Shown here: piece by piece, positions 1-6,732 of the stretch
Layout of the letters: each line of letters starts with the position of its first letter
Numbering within the stretch: position 1 is the stretch's first letter
Assembly (NCBI GenBank): GCA_031259515.1
Contig: JAIRLK010000016.1
Location: forward strand, 1 to 11,204
Origin: Treponema sp.
Lineage (GTDB): Bacteria; Spirochaetota; Spirochaetia; Treponematales; Breznakiellaceae
DNA: 11,204 nucleotides
Direction: 5' to 3'
Notes under the pieces: generated by a model
Databases searched by the model: none
The model's input: only the letters and a program-made list of their open reading frames with translations
Told to the model about the DNA's origin: nothing
Position numbers and translations under genes: made by a program

Positions 1-759
1 AAAGATAAACTCGTATCCCTGGGTTTTGAGGAATTCGACGGGCCCCTGGTGGAAACTGAATTCTGGAATTCCGACGCCCTGTTCATGCCCCAGTTTCATG
101 CCGCCCGGGACATCCACGACGTGTACCGCATTGCCGAGCCGGATCACGCCAAGGCCATTGAGGAACCCTGGTTATCTAGCGTCGCGGCGGCCCATGAGAA
201 CGGAGGGACTACCGGCAGCCGGGGCTGGAACTACGCGTTTGACCGGGACTTTACCCACCGGCTCATACTCCGCAGTCAAGGCACGGTGATGTCCGCTAAA
301 ACCCTGCCCCGGGCCGCTATTCCGGGCAAGCACTTCGGGATGCTTCGGGTGTTCCGGTATGATAAGGTGGACGCCACCCATCTGCCGGATTTTTACCAGA
401 CCGAAGGCATTATTTTAGGGGAGGACGTGAATCTGAAAACCCTGTTGGGGATGCTGGAGATGTTCGCGCTTGAGGTTGCGGGCGCCAAAGAAGTGAAATA
501 TGTTCCCGCCTACTTCCCCTTTACCGAGCCGTCGGTGGAGGTCCACATTAAGCACCCGGTCCTGGGCTGGTTCGAACTCGGCGGCTCCGGGATATTCCGC
601 CCCGAAGTAACCGAATCCCTGGGAGTACAGGTACCCGTGGCGGCCTGGGGCATAGGCATAGATCGCATGGCCCTGATGGCCCTAGGACTCAACGACCTGC
701 GGGAGTTGTTCAGCTATGACATCGAACATGTCCGGCTCAGACGCACCCGGGACACCTAA
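1..759 (+). CDS. pheS: Phenylalanyl-tRNA synthetase alpha subunit, archaeal-type, C-terminal part (5' end outside window)
   Basis: Catalytic alpha subunit of the tetrameric enzyme that charges tRNA-Phe in the cytoplasm. The frame is open from base 1, so the start lies upstream; 252 codons plus TAA are visible. The visible part is class II aminoacyl-tRNA synthetase core: GFEEFDGPLVETEFWN near the beginning, the PQFHAARDIHDVYRI stretch around motif 2, and a motif 3 region near the end reading WGIGIDRMALMALGLNDLRELFSYD. The LGLNDxRxLxSYD ending is typical of archaeal/eukaryotic-cytosolic PheS rather than the usual bacterial form; spirochetes are known to carry this archaeal-type enzyme. There is no pheT in the window. 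The gene ends just before a strong hairpin and is convergent with the histidine kinase gene. Confidence 0.95.
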   Translation, partial: KDKLVSLGFEEFDGPLVETEFWNSDALFMPQFHAARDIHDVYRIAEPDHAKAIEEPWLSSVAAAHENGGTTGSRGWNYAFDRDFTHRLILRSQGTVMSAKTLPRAAIPGKHFGMLRVFRYDKVDATHLPDFYQTEGIILGEDVNLKTLLGMLEMFALEVAGAKEVKYVPAYFPFTEPSVEVHIKHPVLGWFELGGSGIFRPEVTESLGVQVPVAAWGIGIDRMALMALGLNDLRELFSYDIEHVRLRRTRDT

Positions 760-760
760 G

Positions 761-823
761 AACTTGTGGGGCTTTGCCCCACAAGTTTCCTCACGATTTC
801 TTCAGAAAATTTTTGTTTTTTTT
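761..823 (+). terminator. Probable terminator hairpin after pheS
   Basis: A perfect 11-bp inverted repeat (AACTTGTGGGG at 761-771, CCCCACAAGTT at 777-787) with a 5-base loop begins one base after the pheS stop. The T-rich stretch at 808-823 starts about 20 bases beyond the stem rather than directly against it, so this is not a textbook intrinsic terminator. Its position between convergent genes still makes transcription termination, possibly in both directions, the best explanation. Confidence 0.6.
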
Positions 824-824
824 G

Positions 825-3131
825 TTAAAAAGGGCCGAGATGCCAAGACTTGACACTACTTGATAAAGTAGTGTATGTTGCCTCCCCAGCCAATTCTTCG
901 ACTAAGGCGATTGCTTTCTTATTTTCCGATGCCATAATATAATCCCATATATTCTGGAGGGTGTTTTTTTCATCGCCCGTTAGGGGTAGCATAACAAGCT
1001 CGTCCAGGGTAACATCAATGACGGACGTATGCCCTGTTTCCAGGGCCTGTTTCAATTTAAAAAAATGCGCCTGATTCAGAGCCGTTCCGGATGCGGCAAG
1101 CCGGTTTTGAGGTTTCCCTCTCTCGTCCTCGTTTCCATCCGCATGGGTAAGGTTGGCCGTGTCCCGCGTGGCTTTAAGCCGTTTCTGGGCGGGTATCCAT
1201 TTTTCCACGATCTCATTCAAGCGGGATATTTCTATGGGCTTGGAAAGGTAATCGTTAAAGCCCTTGGAAAGGAACATCTCCCTCATCCCGGAAATGGCGT
1301 TGGCGGTCAGGGCTATAATGGGGACCCGGCTGAAGTATTCCCCTTCCAGCGCGCGGATTTGCGCGGTAGCTTCTATGCCGTCCAGACCGGGCATCATGTG
1401 GTCCATGAAGATGATGTCGTAGTGGTTCTCTTTTGCCATAGCAACCGCGCTATGCCCGTTATCACAAATATCCACCTGCATACGGTACGGAATGAGCAGC
1501 CCCTGGACGACCTTGAGGTTAGTCATGATGTCGTCTACGATGAGGACCTTCGCCTGCGGGGCGGTAAAGCGGACAACGGTTTTTTTGACCTCGGGACTTA
1601 CGGTTATGCCGTTCAGCATATTTGCTATCGGAACGACATAGGCGGGCATCATGAGAACCGGCATATCCTGAAAAGCGAATGTTTCCCCCATACCAGCCAG
1701 CAATACCAGGGTCGTCTTTCCATTAGTACGACGGATTAACAAAGCGGCTTCATTTATCAAGCTGGAGGAGACAAAGACAAAGGGATGACGGTCTCTTCCC
1801 AGTTCCGCGAAAAATTCCTCCGCACTGGCGGCCCTGGTAACATGTACCTCCAGGTTCCTCAGCGTGGCGGTGATGGATTGGGCGTAAAGGGGCCGCTCAT
1901 CGTACAGGAGAACCCCCTTCCGCTCCGGATGTTCCACCCGGGCGAGCTTGGCGGTTCCGGAGCAGGTTTGGGGCAGAACTACGGTAAAAACAGAACCCTT
2001 CCCGTATTCACTGGAAACGGTAATGCCGCCGCTCATTTCCTGACACAGCCGCTTAGTTATCGCCAGGCCGAGACCGGTACCCTCAATCCCCTTGTTACGT
2101 TCCAAATCAAGCCGGGTAAAATCGCCGAAAAGTCCGGGGAGATCCTCCGCTTTTATCCCTATACCGCTGTCGGCGACTTCAAAATACAGGGTTACGTCCC
2201 GATCATCTTGAATCTTGTGCCAGACCGACAGCTTAATGAACCCCCTATGGGTATATTTTATCGCATTACTGAGCATGTTAAAGAGTATCTGACGTATCCT
2301 CACTTCATCCCCGGTCAGATCGTTGGGGATGCCGGCCTCGACATTAACGATAAAAATGATGGGTTTTTCGGCGAACCGTATACGGATAACACTGATCACG
2401 TTGTTGATCAGGGACGAAAAGCGATAATAGGCGGGAACAAGCTGAAAACTGCCGGATTCTATTTTGGACAGATCGAGTATATCGTTAATGATAGAAAGAA
2501 GATTTGAACCGGCCTGCCGTATGTTGATAAGGTATTCGGAAATGCCGGAATCCGGGGCGATGGAATCCCGAATGGCCAGCTCGCTCATACCGATAATAGC
2601 ATTGAGGGGGGTACGAATTTCGTGGCTCATCTGAGCTAAAAAGGAGGATTTGGCCTTATTCGCCGCTTCGGCCTCTTCCTTGGCTTCCACCGCATCCGTC
2701 TCATCATTGAAAATGACGAGCGCACCTTTGCTGTCTCCCCGTTCATCCAGCATAGGCGTAATGAAAATCCGGTAATGCCGGTTCGTTCCCTGTTTTCCTA
2801 TATCCAGGGTCCTCAACAGGACTACGGCATTCTGGTCCGCGACAACGGCCTCCAGACAGGTTTGCATATATTCAACCGTCCCCTGTTCCACCTTATTCGA
2901 AAATACTTCCTGAAAGGAGGATCCGTTGATGACATTGAAATCACGTATCTGCATCTGGCGCAGAAAAGATTCGGAACAATAGACCAGCCGCAGTTCATGA
3001 TCCAAAAGGAGCATAAGTTCCTGAGTGTTTTCCAGCAATAAGTTAAAATATTTTTCCTGTTTGGCCTTTTCTTCGGACAGAACCGTCAGCATCCGTTCTT
3101 TTACGGCGATATATATCTTGTTGCGGTCCAT
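825..3131 (-). CDS. Cytoplasmic hybrid histidine kinase (PAS-HisKA-HATPase-degenerate REC-REC)
   Basis: Two-component hybrid sensor kinase, 768 aa from the first ATG. Order: short helical start; PAS-like domain about 26-145; HisKA with MSHEIRTPLNAIIGMSELA (phospho-acceptor H170); HATPase with N box (N289), G1 box DSGIGI 321-326 and G2 box GTGLGL 351-356; a receiver-like fold about 404-510 whose phospho-acceptor Asp is replaced by serines (FVFVSSS); a complete receiver about 528-645 with D533/D534, phospho-acceptor D577, T609 and K631; and a helical tail 680-768 without an Hpt-type HxxKG motif. No membrane segment is seen, so it should act in the cytoplasm. It directly follows the FIST gene, its likely sensory partner. 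The ATG at 3131 has an AAGG five bases upstream, but the frame stays open back to 3254 and encodes a convincing coiled coil, so the true N-terminus may be up to 41 residues longer. Confidence 0.93.
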   Translation of the reverse strand: MDRNKIYIAVKERMLTVLSEEKAKQEKYFNLLLENTQELMLLLDHELRLVYCSESFLRQMQIRDFNVINGSSFQEVFSNKVEQGTVEYMQTCLEAVVADQNAVVLLRTLDIGKQGTNRHYRIFITPMLDERGDSKGALVIFNDETDAVEAKEEAEAANKAKSSFLAQMSHEIRTPLNAIIGMSELAIRDSIAPDSGISEYLINIRQAGSNLLSIINDILDLSKIESGSFQLVPAYYRFSSLINNVISVIRIRFAEKPIIFIVNVEAGIPNDLTGDEVRIRQILFNMLSNAIKYTHRGFIKLSVWHKIQDDRDVTLYFEVADSGIGIKAEDLPGLFGDFTRLDLERNKGIEGTGLGLAITKRLCQEMSGGITVSSEYGKGSVFTVVLPQTCSGTAKLARVEHPERKGVLLYDERPLYAQSITATLRNLEVHVTRAASAEEFFAELGRDRHPFVFVSSSLINEAALLIRRTNGKTTLVLLAGMGETFAFQDMPVLMMPAYVVPIANMLNGITVSPEVKKTVVRFTAPQAKVLIVDDIMTNLKVVQGLLIPYRMQVDICDNGHSAVAMAKENHYDIIFMDHMMPGLDGIEATAQIRALEGEYFSRVPIIALTANAISGMREMFLSKGFNDYLSKPIEISRLNEIVEKWIPAQKRLKATRDTANLTHADGNEDERGKPQNRLAASGTALNQAHFFKLKQALETGHTSVIDVTLDELVMLPLTGDEKNTLQNIWDYIMASENKKAIALVEELAGEATYTTLSSSVKSWHLGPF

Positions 3132-3254
3132 AGCCGCCTTGATTACGGCATACCGGCGGTCAAGCGAACGGTTTTCCTCTTCAAGCCGCCGAATCTTTTC
3201 TTCCAGTTCGACTATCCGCGTCCTAAATTCAATTTCTTCCGTTCTTTGTTCCTC
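3132..3254 (-). other. In-frame coiled-coil extension of the kinase without a canonical start codon
   Basis: These 41 codons run from directly after the FIST stop codon (TAA at 3257-3255) to the first kinase ATG, in the frame of both genes. They encode a charged sequence with regular hydrophobic spacing (IVELEEKIRRLEEENRSL, then RYAVIKAAMDRNK), which looks like the natural N-terminal coiled coil of the kinase rather than random spacer. The frame contains no ATG, GTG or TTG; only ATT (3233-3231), ATA, ATC or CTG could serve as rare starts. A GAGGAA sequence lies right after the stop but is poorly spaced for any of them. Either the kinase uses a rare start, the stop is read through, a start was lost, or the extension is a relic. 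Confidence 0.6.
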
Positions 3255-4433
3255 TTAAAAAAGACAGGCTATAAGGGAGTATTGATAAAATCCATTGGCA
3301 AGTTGTCCGTTTTCAGTATGGATAGGACAATATTCACCGCCGGCATATAAGAAGAGATACGGAAGAGGAAAATCCGCCAACTCATCTTGAATAACCGCCA
3401 TCTCCTCATTAGGATCCGCCAGCGCTACATTCCGGCTGAAACAAGCAATAATCAACAGTCCATGGTATTTTTTGCTTTTGCCCCATTCGCCCTTAATCTG
3501 ATTTGTTATGCGGGACGCGGTTTCTAGCACCAGCTTACTGCCTATAGAACTTAGGGAAATGGTGCTTCCTACCGGTATTGAGCCTCCACAGCTTATAGAA
3601 CCGTCGGGGTTTGTGGTATAAATAGCGAATATCCGGGGCGGCTTACCGTCATGAAAATCTACCTCCAGGGGAAAAGCATAGGGGATATCCAAAAAGCCTC
3701 CTTCCTGGATCATTCCGATTTTTTTAAAATAGTTTATCACCGGTTCTTGGTTCAGAGCTATGATCCGGTTATCCTCCGCTTCGGTAACAACCGTACGCTG
3801 CTGGATCGCATCTTGTCTCGGCAGCGTTATGAGGAAGAATTTGAAGTCCCGAATACCGGTTATGAGCACCAGCGACATCCGGTCTTTCCATGTTTCTCCG
3901 TTAAAGATTGTCTGAGGAGTCCTGATTTCGGTAGCTATATCCACAGCAACGCTTCCGAAGAGAGGGATGCCCCCGGATTCGCGGTCCAAGGCTTCAAAGG
4001 CCGGACCGGGCAACACGGCATAGGACAAGGGAAAAAACATGAATATCAGTGAGGGGTTCTCCTGTAACGGAGCGGCAGCCCGCCGGTAAAGTTCGGTGAT
4101 ATTGGCTTCCATATCGGTTTGCGGGGTCAGCGGCTCCGACAGGGCGGCGGAAAATTCGGCCTCATCGCCGGTTAAAACCATCAGGGTAAGCATGATTTCT
4201 TCCGCCGCCTGATGAAGGGCAAAACCTTGAGCAGTACAACCGAGAACATCAAAGGGCAGATTTGAGCAAAGGGCTTTAACGGCCCCGGAATTGACAAAAT
4301 CTACATACCCAAACAGGAGTCCCACCGTATTTTTTAACCGGTTATGTTCAAGATCGAGTTGTTGAAGAATATCGGCAACAACTTTTTCCGGATTATCAGG
4401 TTCCCTTGAAAAAGCGGTTAATACCTGGATCAT
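3255..4433 (-). CDS. FIST N/FIST C domain sensor protein
   Basis: A stand-alone FIST protein of 392 aa. FIST domains are predicted cytoplasmic sensory modules for small ligands, possibly amino acids, usually found attached or next to signalling proteins. The FIST N part spans roughly residues 30-230, with FDVLGCTAQG at 61-70, FGSVAVDIATEIRTPQTIFN around 159-178 and MSLVLITG around 186-193. The FIST C part spans about 235-385, with CGGSIPVGSTISLSS 282-296, LLIIACFSRN 346-355, and AGGEYCPIHTENGQLANGFY ending eight residues before the C-terminus. No signal peptide or membrane segment is seen. The start is supported by GAGGAG nine bases before the ATG. The gene is first in an apparent two-gene unit with the hybrid kinase and shares its reading frame, so the pair could descend from one FIST-kinase polypeptide. 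It is preceded by a good promoter with an overlapping palindrome. Confidence 0.88.
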   Translation of the reverse strand: MIQVLTAFSREPDNPEKVVADILQQLDLEHNRLKNTVGLLFGYVDFVNSGAVKALCSNLPFDVLGCTAQGFALHQAAEEIMLTLMVLTGDEAEFSAALSEPLTPQTDMEANITELYRRAAAPLQENPSLIFMFFPLSYAVLPGPAFEALDRESGGIPLFGSVAVDIATEIRTPQTIFNGETWKDRMSLVLITGIRDFKFFLITLPRQDAIQQRTVVTEAEDNRIIALNQEPVINYFKKIGMIQEGGFLDIPYAFPLEVDFHDGKPPRIFAIYTTNPDGSISCGGSIPVGSTISLSSIGSKLVLETASRITNQIKGEWGKSKKYHGLLIIACFSRNVALADPNEEMAVIQDELADFPLPYLFLYAGGEYCPIHTENGQLANGFYQYSLIACLF

Positions 4434-4459
4434 TGGGTTGTTCTCCTCAAAAAAAAGAC

Positions 4460-4509
4460 TAATTAGTGTCTGTCCATAAGGTGTCTACATTATGGACAGA
4501 CACTAATTA
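4460..4509. promoter_or_regulatory. Perfect 20-bp inverted repeat in the divergent region, operator-like
   Basis: Left arm 4460-4479 and right arm 4490-4509 are exact reverse complements, with a 10-base spacer. Each arm carries GTGTCTGTCCATAA; the spacer contains a further GTGTCT (4481-4486), so the hexamer occurs twice in direct and once in inverted orientation. The right arm overlaps the -10 box of the FIST promoter and the expected transcription start, so a transcript starting there would contain only part of the hairpin. That favours a DNA-level role, such as a repressor site, over an RNA hairpin. A small palindromic mobile element or its footprint is the main alternative. Confidence 0.55.
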
Positions 4510-4535
4510 TACCATAATAAAGAAAAATAATTCAA
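4506..4535 (-). promoter_or_regulatory. Sigma-70-type promoter for the FIST-kinase unit
   Basis: On the minus strand TTGAAT (4535-4530) is followed after 18 bases by a perfect TATAAT (4511-4506). Transcription would start near 4499, giving a leader of roughly 65 bases before the FIST ATG at 4433. The -10 box is embedded in the end of the large inverted repeat. The remaining DNA up to the HAD gene (4536-4643) is AT-rich, and I see no convincing plus-strand promoter in it. Confidence 0.6.
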
Positions 4536-4643
4536 GTAATTTTTAAGAAGTAAGCACAGGGAACATTTACCGCTAAAATAGGGAAAAATGGCCTCAAATT
4601 CGCCTCTAAAATCCATTTTCAAACACGCTCGTTCTGTGTCATC

Positions 4644-5453
4644 ATGATGCGTATGAAAAACATTACTGAAATGACAAAAGACGAGGCTGCGGGAATACGC
4701 TTCATACTCATGGATATAGACGATACCCTCACCCGGGAAGGCAAGTTGCCATGTGAATCTTACGGCGCGCTTTGGGCCCTCAAGGATGCCGGGTTTAGGG
4801 TTATCCCGGTTACCGGCCGGCCGGCGGGCTGGTGCGACCTCATCGCCCGGGAATGGCCGGTGGACGGGGTGGTAGGCGAGAACGGCGCGCTCGCCTTTTG
4901 GGAAGAGGACCAGGACGAAGGAGGCCGCTTCCTTAAGCAGGAGTTCCACCCCAACGCGGTGCGGAACGATCATCCAACGTTGGAACGTATTCGTATACGG
5001 GCGCTGACGGAAGTAACCGGCCTGCGGGTAGCAAAGGATCAGTTCGCCCGGCTTTTCGACCTGGCCCTGGATTTCGCCGAAGAAAAGCCGGCCCTCTCCC
5101 TGGAGGAGGCGGAAAAGGCGCGGCGTATCGCGGAAGAGGAGGGAGCCAGGGCTAAGATTTCCTCTATCCATGTGAACGTATGGATGGGGACCTACGACAA
5201 GGTTGCCATGGCGGAGCGGTTTCTTTCCCGGCGTTTCGGCTGGCAACGCGGCTCAGGCGACCGGGAAGTCGTTTTTGTGGGGGATTCCCCCAACGACGAG
5301 CCCATGTTCGCCCGATTCCCCCTGTCCTGCGCCGTGGCAAACATACGCCGTTATAAAGGGATCATCACGCGCGAGCCCGCCTTTGTCGCAAAACGGGAAT
5401 GCGGCGAGGGGTTTGCCGAAACAGCCCGGACCATCCTGGAAAAACGACGATGA
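4644..5453 (+). CDS. HAD-IIB (Cof/sucrose-phosphatase-like) hydrolase
   Basis: Haloacid dehalogenase superfamily phosphatase of 269 aa, probably acting on a phosphorylated sugar or small metabolite in the cytoplasm. All four HAD motifs are visible: motif I DIDDT (nucleophile D24, general acid D26), motif II VIPVTGRP (T57), motif III K186 in GTYDKVAMAERFL, and motif IV VVFVGDSPNDEPMF (D214, D218). The cap between motifs II and III is of the C2 type (subclass IIB), the subfamily of Cof-like, mannosyl-3-phosphoglycerate and sucrose phosphatases; the substrate cannot be read from sequence. Three in-frame ATGs lie at 4644, 4647 and 4653 and another at 4671; none has a clear Shine-Dalgarno sequence, so the start is uncertain by about ten residues. 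It stands alone on the plus strand, divergent from FIST and convergent with xdhC. Confidence 0.88.
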   Translation: MMRMKNITEMTKDEAAGIRFILMDIDDTLTREGKLPCESYGALWALKDAGFRVIPVTGRPAGWCDLIAREWPVDGVVGENGALAFWEEDQDEGGRFLKQEFHPNAVRNDHPTLERIRIRALTEVTGLRVAKDQFARLFDLALDFAEEKPALSLEEAEKARRIAEEEGARAKISSIHVNVWMGTYDKVAMAERFLSRRFGWQRGSGDREVVFVGDSPNDEPMFARFPLSCAVANIRRYKGIITREPAFVAKRECGEGFAETARTILEKRR

Positions 5454-5547
5454 GCCGTATAGAGAAGAGAAACTTTAAGCACGGCGGGAATCCTCCCTGC
5501 CATAACGATACTGAGGACCCGCGCTTACCGGCAAACTGGCTGTCCGG

Positions 5548-6576
5548 TTATTTCCGCGGGGATCTTCTTTCCGCCCGGCGCAGGATCATTTCTCCCGCGA
5601 TACTGACGGCTATTTCCTCCGGGGTTTCGGATTTTATGGGCAACCCTATAGGAAGATTGATACTGTTCACCAGTTCTTCGCCTGCCCCGCCGCGGAGCAG
5701 TTCCTGTTTAACCGCCGCCGCCTTAGTTTTACTGCCGATAACGCCGATATACGCGCATTTTTTGTGTATCACCTGCCGCAGGACGGCGAGATCGTAGGCG
5801 TGGGTTACTATCACGATGTAGTCATTGGGAGTTATGGTATGCTTTTCGTATATGTTTCCGTAATCGCCGGCAGTTAAATCGTGGGCGGTGGGAAAGAGTT
5901 CCCGCCGGACAAATTCTTCCCGGTTGTCGAAAACAACGCAGCGGAAACCGACGGTGGTAAGCAGCGGCTGCAGGGCCTGGGCTACGTGCCCTCCCCCAAA
6001 AATAAAAACCTTGCCCGCAAAGTTGATGGGTTCCCCGTAAACGCGCCGGTCCCCGGCCTTGACCAAAACGCCCCGGTTCCGGGTCAGGGCTTTTATAGCA
6101 TCCCCGCTCAGGCGCATCCCTTCCAAGGGAAGGCCCTCCGCATACAGGGCCATGGTCCAATCGGTGGAACTCGTCAGGTCGATAAAGAGCCAGAGGTCTT
6201 CGTCTTTATCCAGGCGGGCAAGGCAGGCCGTCATCAGGGTTATCGTTTTACAGTCGCCCCCTGAGATAAACTGAAAATAGACATCCATATCGCCGCCGCA
6301 TATCATACCCAATTCTTCCTCATCATTTTGGTAGAGCCGGTAGGTCTTGCGCCGGGATTGCCGCCGTTCCAACAGGTTTTGGGCGAATTCTACCGCTTTG
6401 TACTCCACCGTTCCACCGCCTATGGTTCCGCAGACCCTGCCATGTTGGTCCACCAACAGGTGAGCGCCCGCGCTCCGGGGGCTGGATCCGGCTTCGGCCA
6501 CGATGGTGGCCAATACCGTGTCTTCACCGGAACGTGTTTTCTCAAGGACTGCCTCGAACAGGTCTTTACTCTGCAT
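5548..6576 (-). CDS. xdhC: XdhC/CoxI-family molybdenum hydroxylase maturation protein
   Basis: Members of this family bind molybdenum cofactor and help its sulfuration and insertion into xanthine dehydrogenase-type hydroxylases. Seen here (numbered from the upstream ATG at 6594): AEAGSSPRSAG 33-43 and GTIGGGTVE 56-64 of the N-terminal XdhC/CoxI domain, GMICGGDMDV 96-105 with its conserved Cys, then a Rossmann-like C-terminal domain with FIFGGGHVAQAL 197-208, IGVIGSKTK 283-291 and PIGLPIKSETPEEIAVSIAGEM near the end. I prefer the ATG at 6576 (342 aa): GGAGAG lies seven bases before it, whereas the ATG at 6594 has GGAGG too close to function. No hydroxylase subunit is in the window, so the client enzyme is either encoded elsewhere or unknown. 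It lies 156 bp behind aroC on the same strand and may be the last gene of that operon. Confidence 0.9.
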   Translation of the reverse strand: MQSKDLFEAVLEKTRSGEDTVLATIVAEAGSSPRSAGAHLLVDQHGRVCGTIGGGTVEYKAVEFAQNLLERRQSRRKTYRLYQNDEEELGMICGGDMDVYFQFISGGDCKTITLMTACLARLDKDEDLWLFIDLTSSTDWTMALYAEGLPLEGMRLSGDAIKALTRNRGVLVKAGDRRVYGEPINFAGKVFIFGGGHVAQALQPLLTTVGFRCVVFDNREEFVRRELFPTAHDLTAGDYGNIYEKHTITPNDYIVIVTHAYDLAVLRQVIHKKCAYIGVIGSKTKAAAVKQELLRGGAGEELVNSINLPIGLPIKSETPEEIAVSIAGEMILRRAERRSPRK

Positions 6577-6732
6577 GGGTTTTCTCTCCGTCATCCCTCC
6601 GGAACAGCGTTGCGGGGAAAGGTGATGACCGGTTCCCCATCCTTCGATACGGTTTCATCAGTGGCGGTACTTTGTACCGCAAAAATCCCGATTATCGGAC
6701 TCCTTGCGTTCACTCTAACACAAAATCGTCCG
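6577..6732 (-). other. Spacer between aroC and xdhC with palindromes and two tiny frames
   Basis: No recognised gene. The aroC stop overlaps an ATG (ATGA at 6736-6733) opening an 8-codon frame, MTDDFVLE. A second frame can start at GTG right behind it and reads VNARSPIIGIFAVQSTATDE onward, ending in a TGA that overlaps the ATG at 6594. Inverted repeats include GCGGTAC-TTT-GTACCGC (6664-6680), CCGAT-T-ATCGG next to it, and GGGGAA/TTCCCC (6614-6619 with 6633-6638). None is followed by a T-run. It may be an intergenic repeat, a decayed small gene or a processed leader for xdhC. Confidence 0.4.

Noticed and set aside
825..1090. Hpt phosphotransfer domain at the C-terminus of the hybrid kinase
   Set aside because: The tail is helical but has no HxxKG-like motif around a conserved histidine.
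1029..2507. Two plus-strand open frames of 236 and 240 codons opposite the hybrid kinase
   Set aside because: The minus strand carries unmistakable HisKA, HATPase and receiver motifs through the same bases; the plus-strand products show none.
4503..5246. Minus-strand open frame of 247 codons opposite the HAD gene
   Set aside because: All four HAD motifs are on the plus strand; the minus product has no domain and runs into the AT-rich spacer.
5454..5547. Strong terminator between the convergent HAD and xdhC genes
   Set aside because: Only a bulged GGCGGGA/TCCCTGCC pairing is present and there is no T-run, so I do not call a terminator here.
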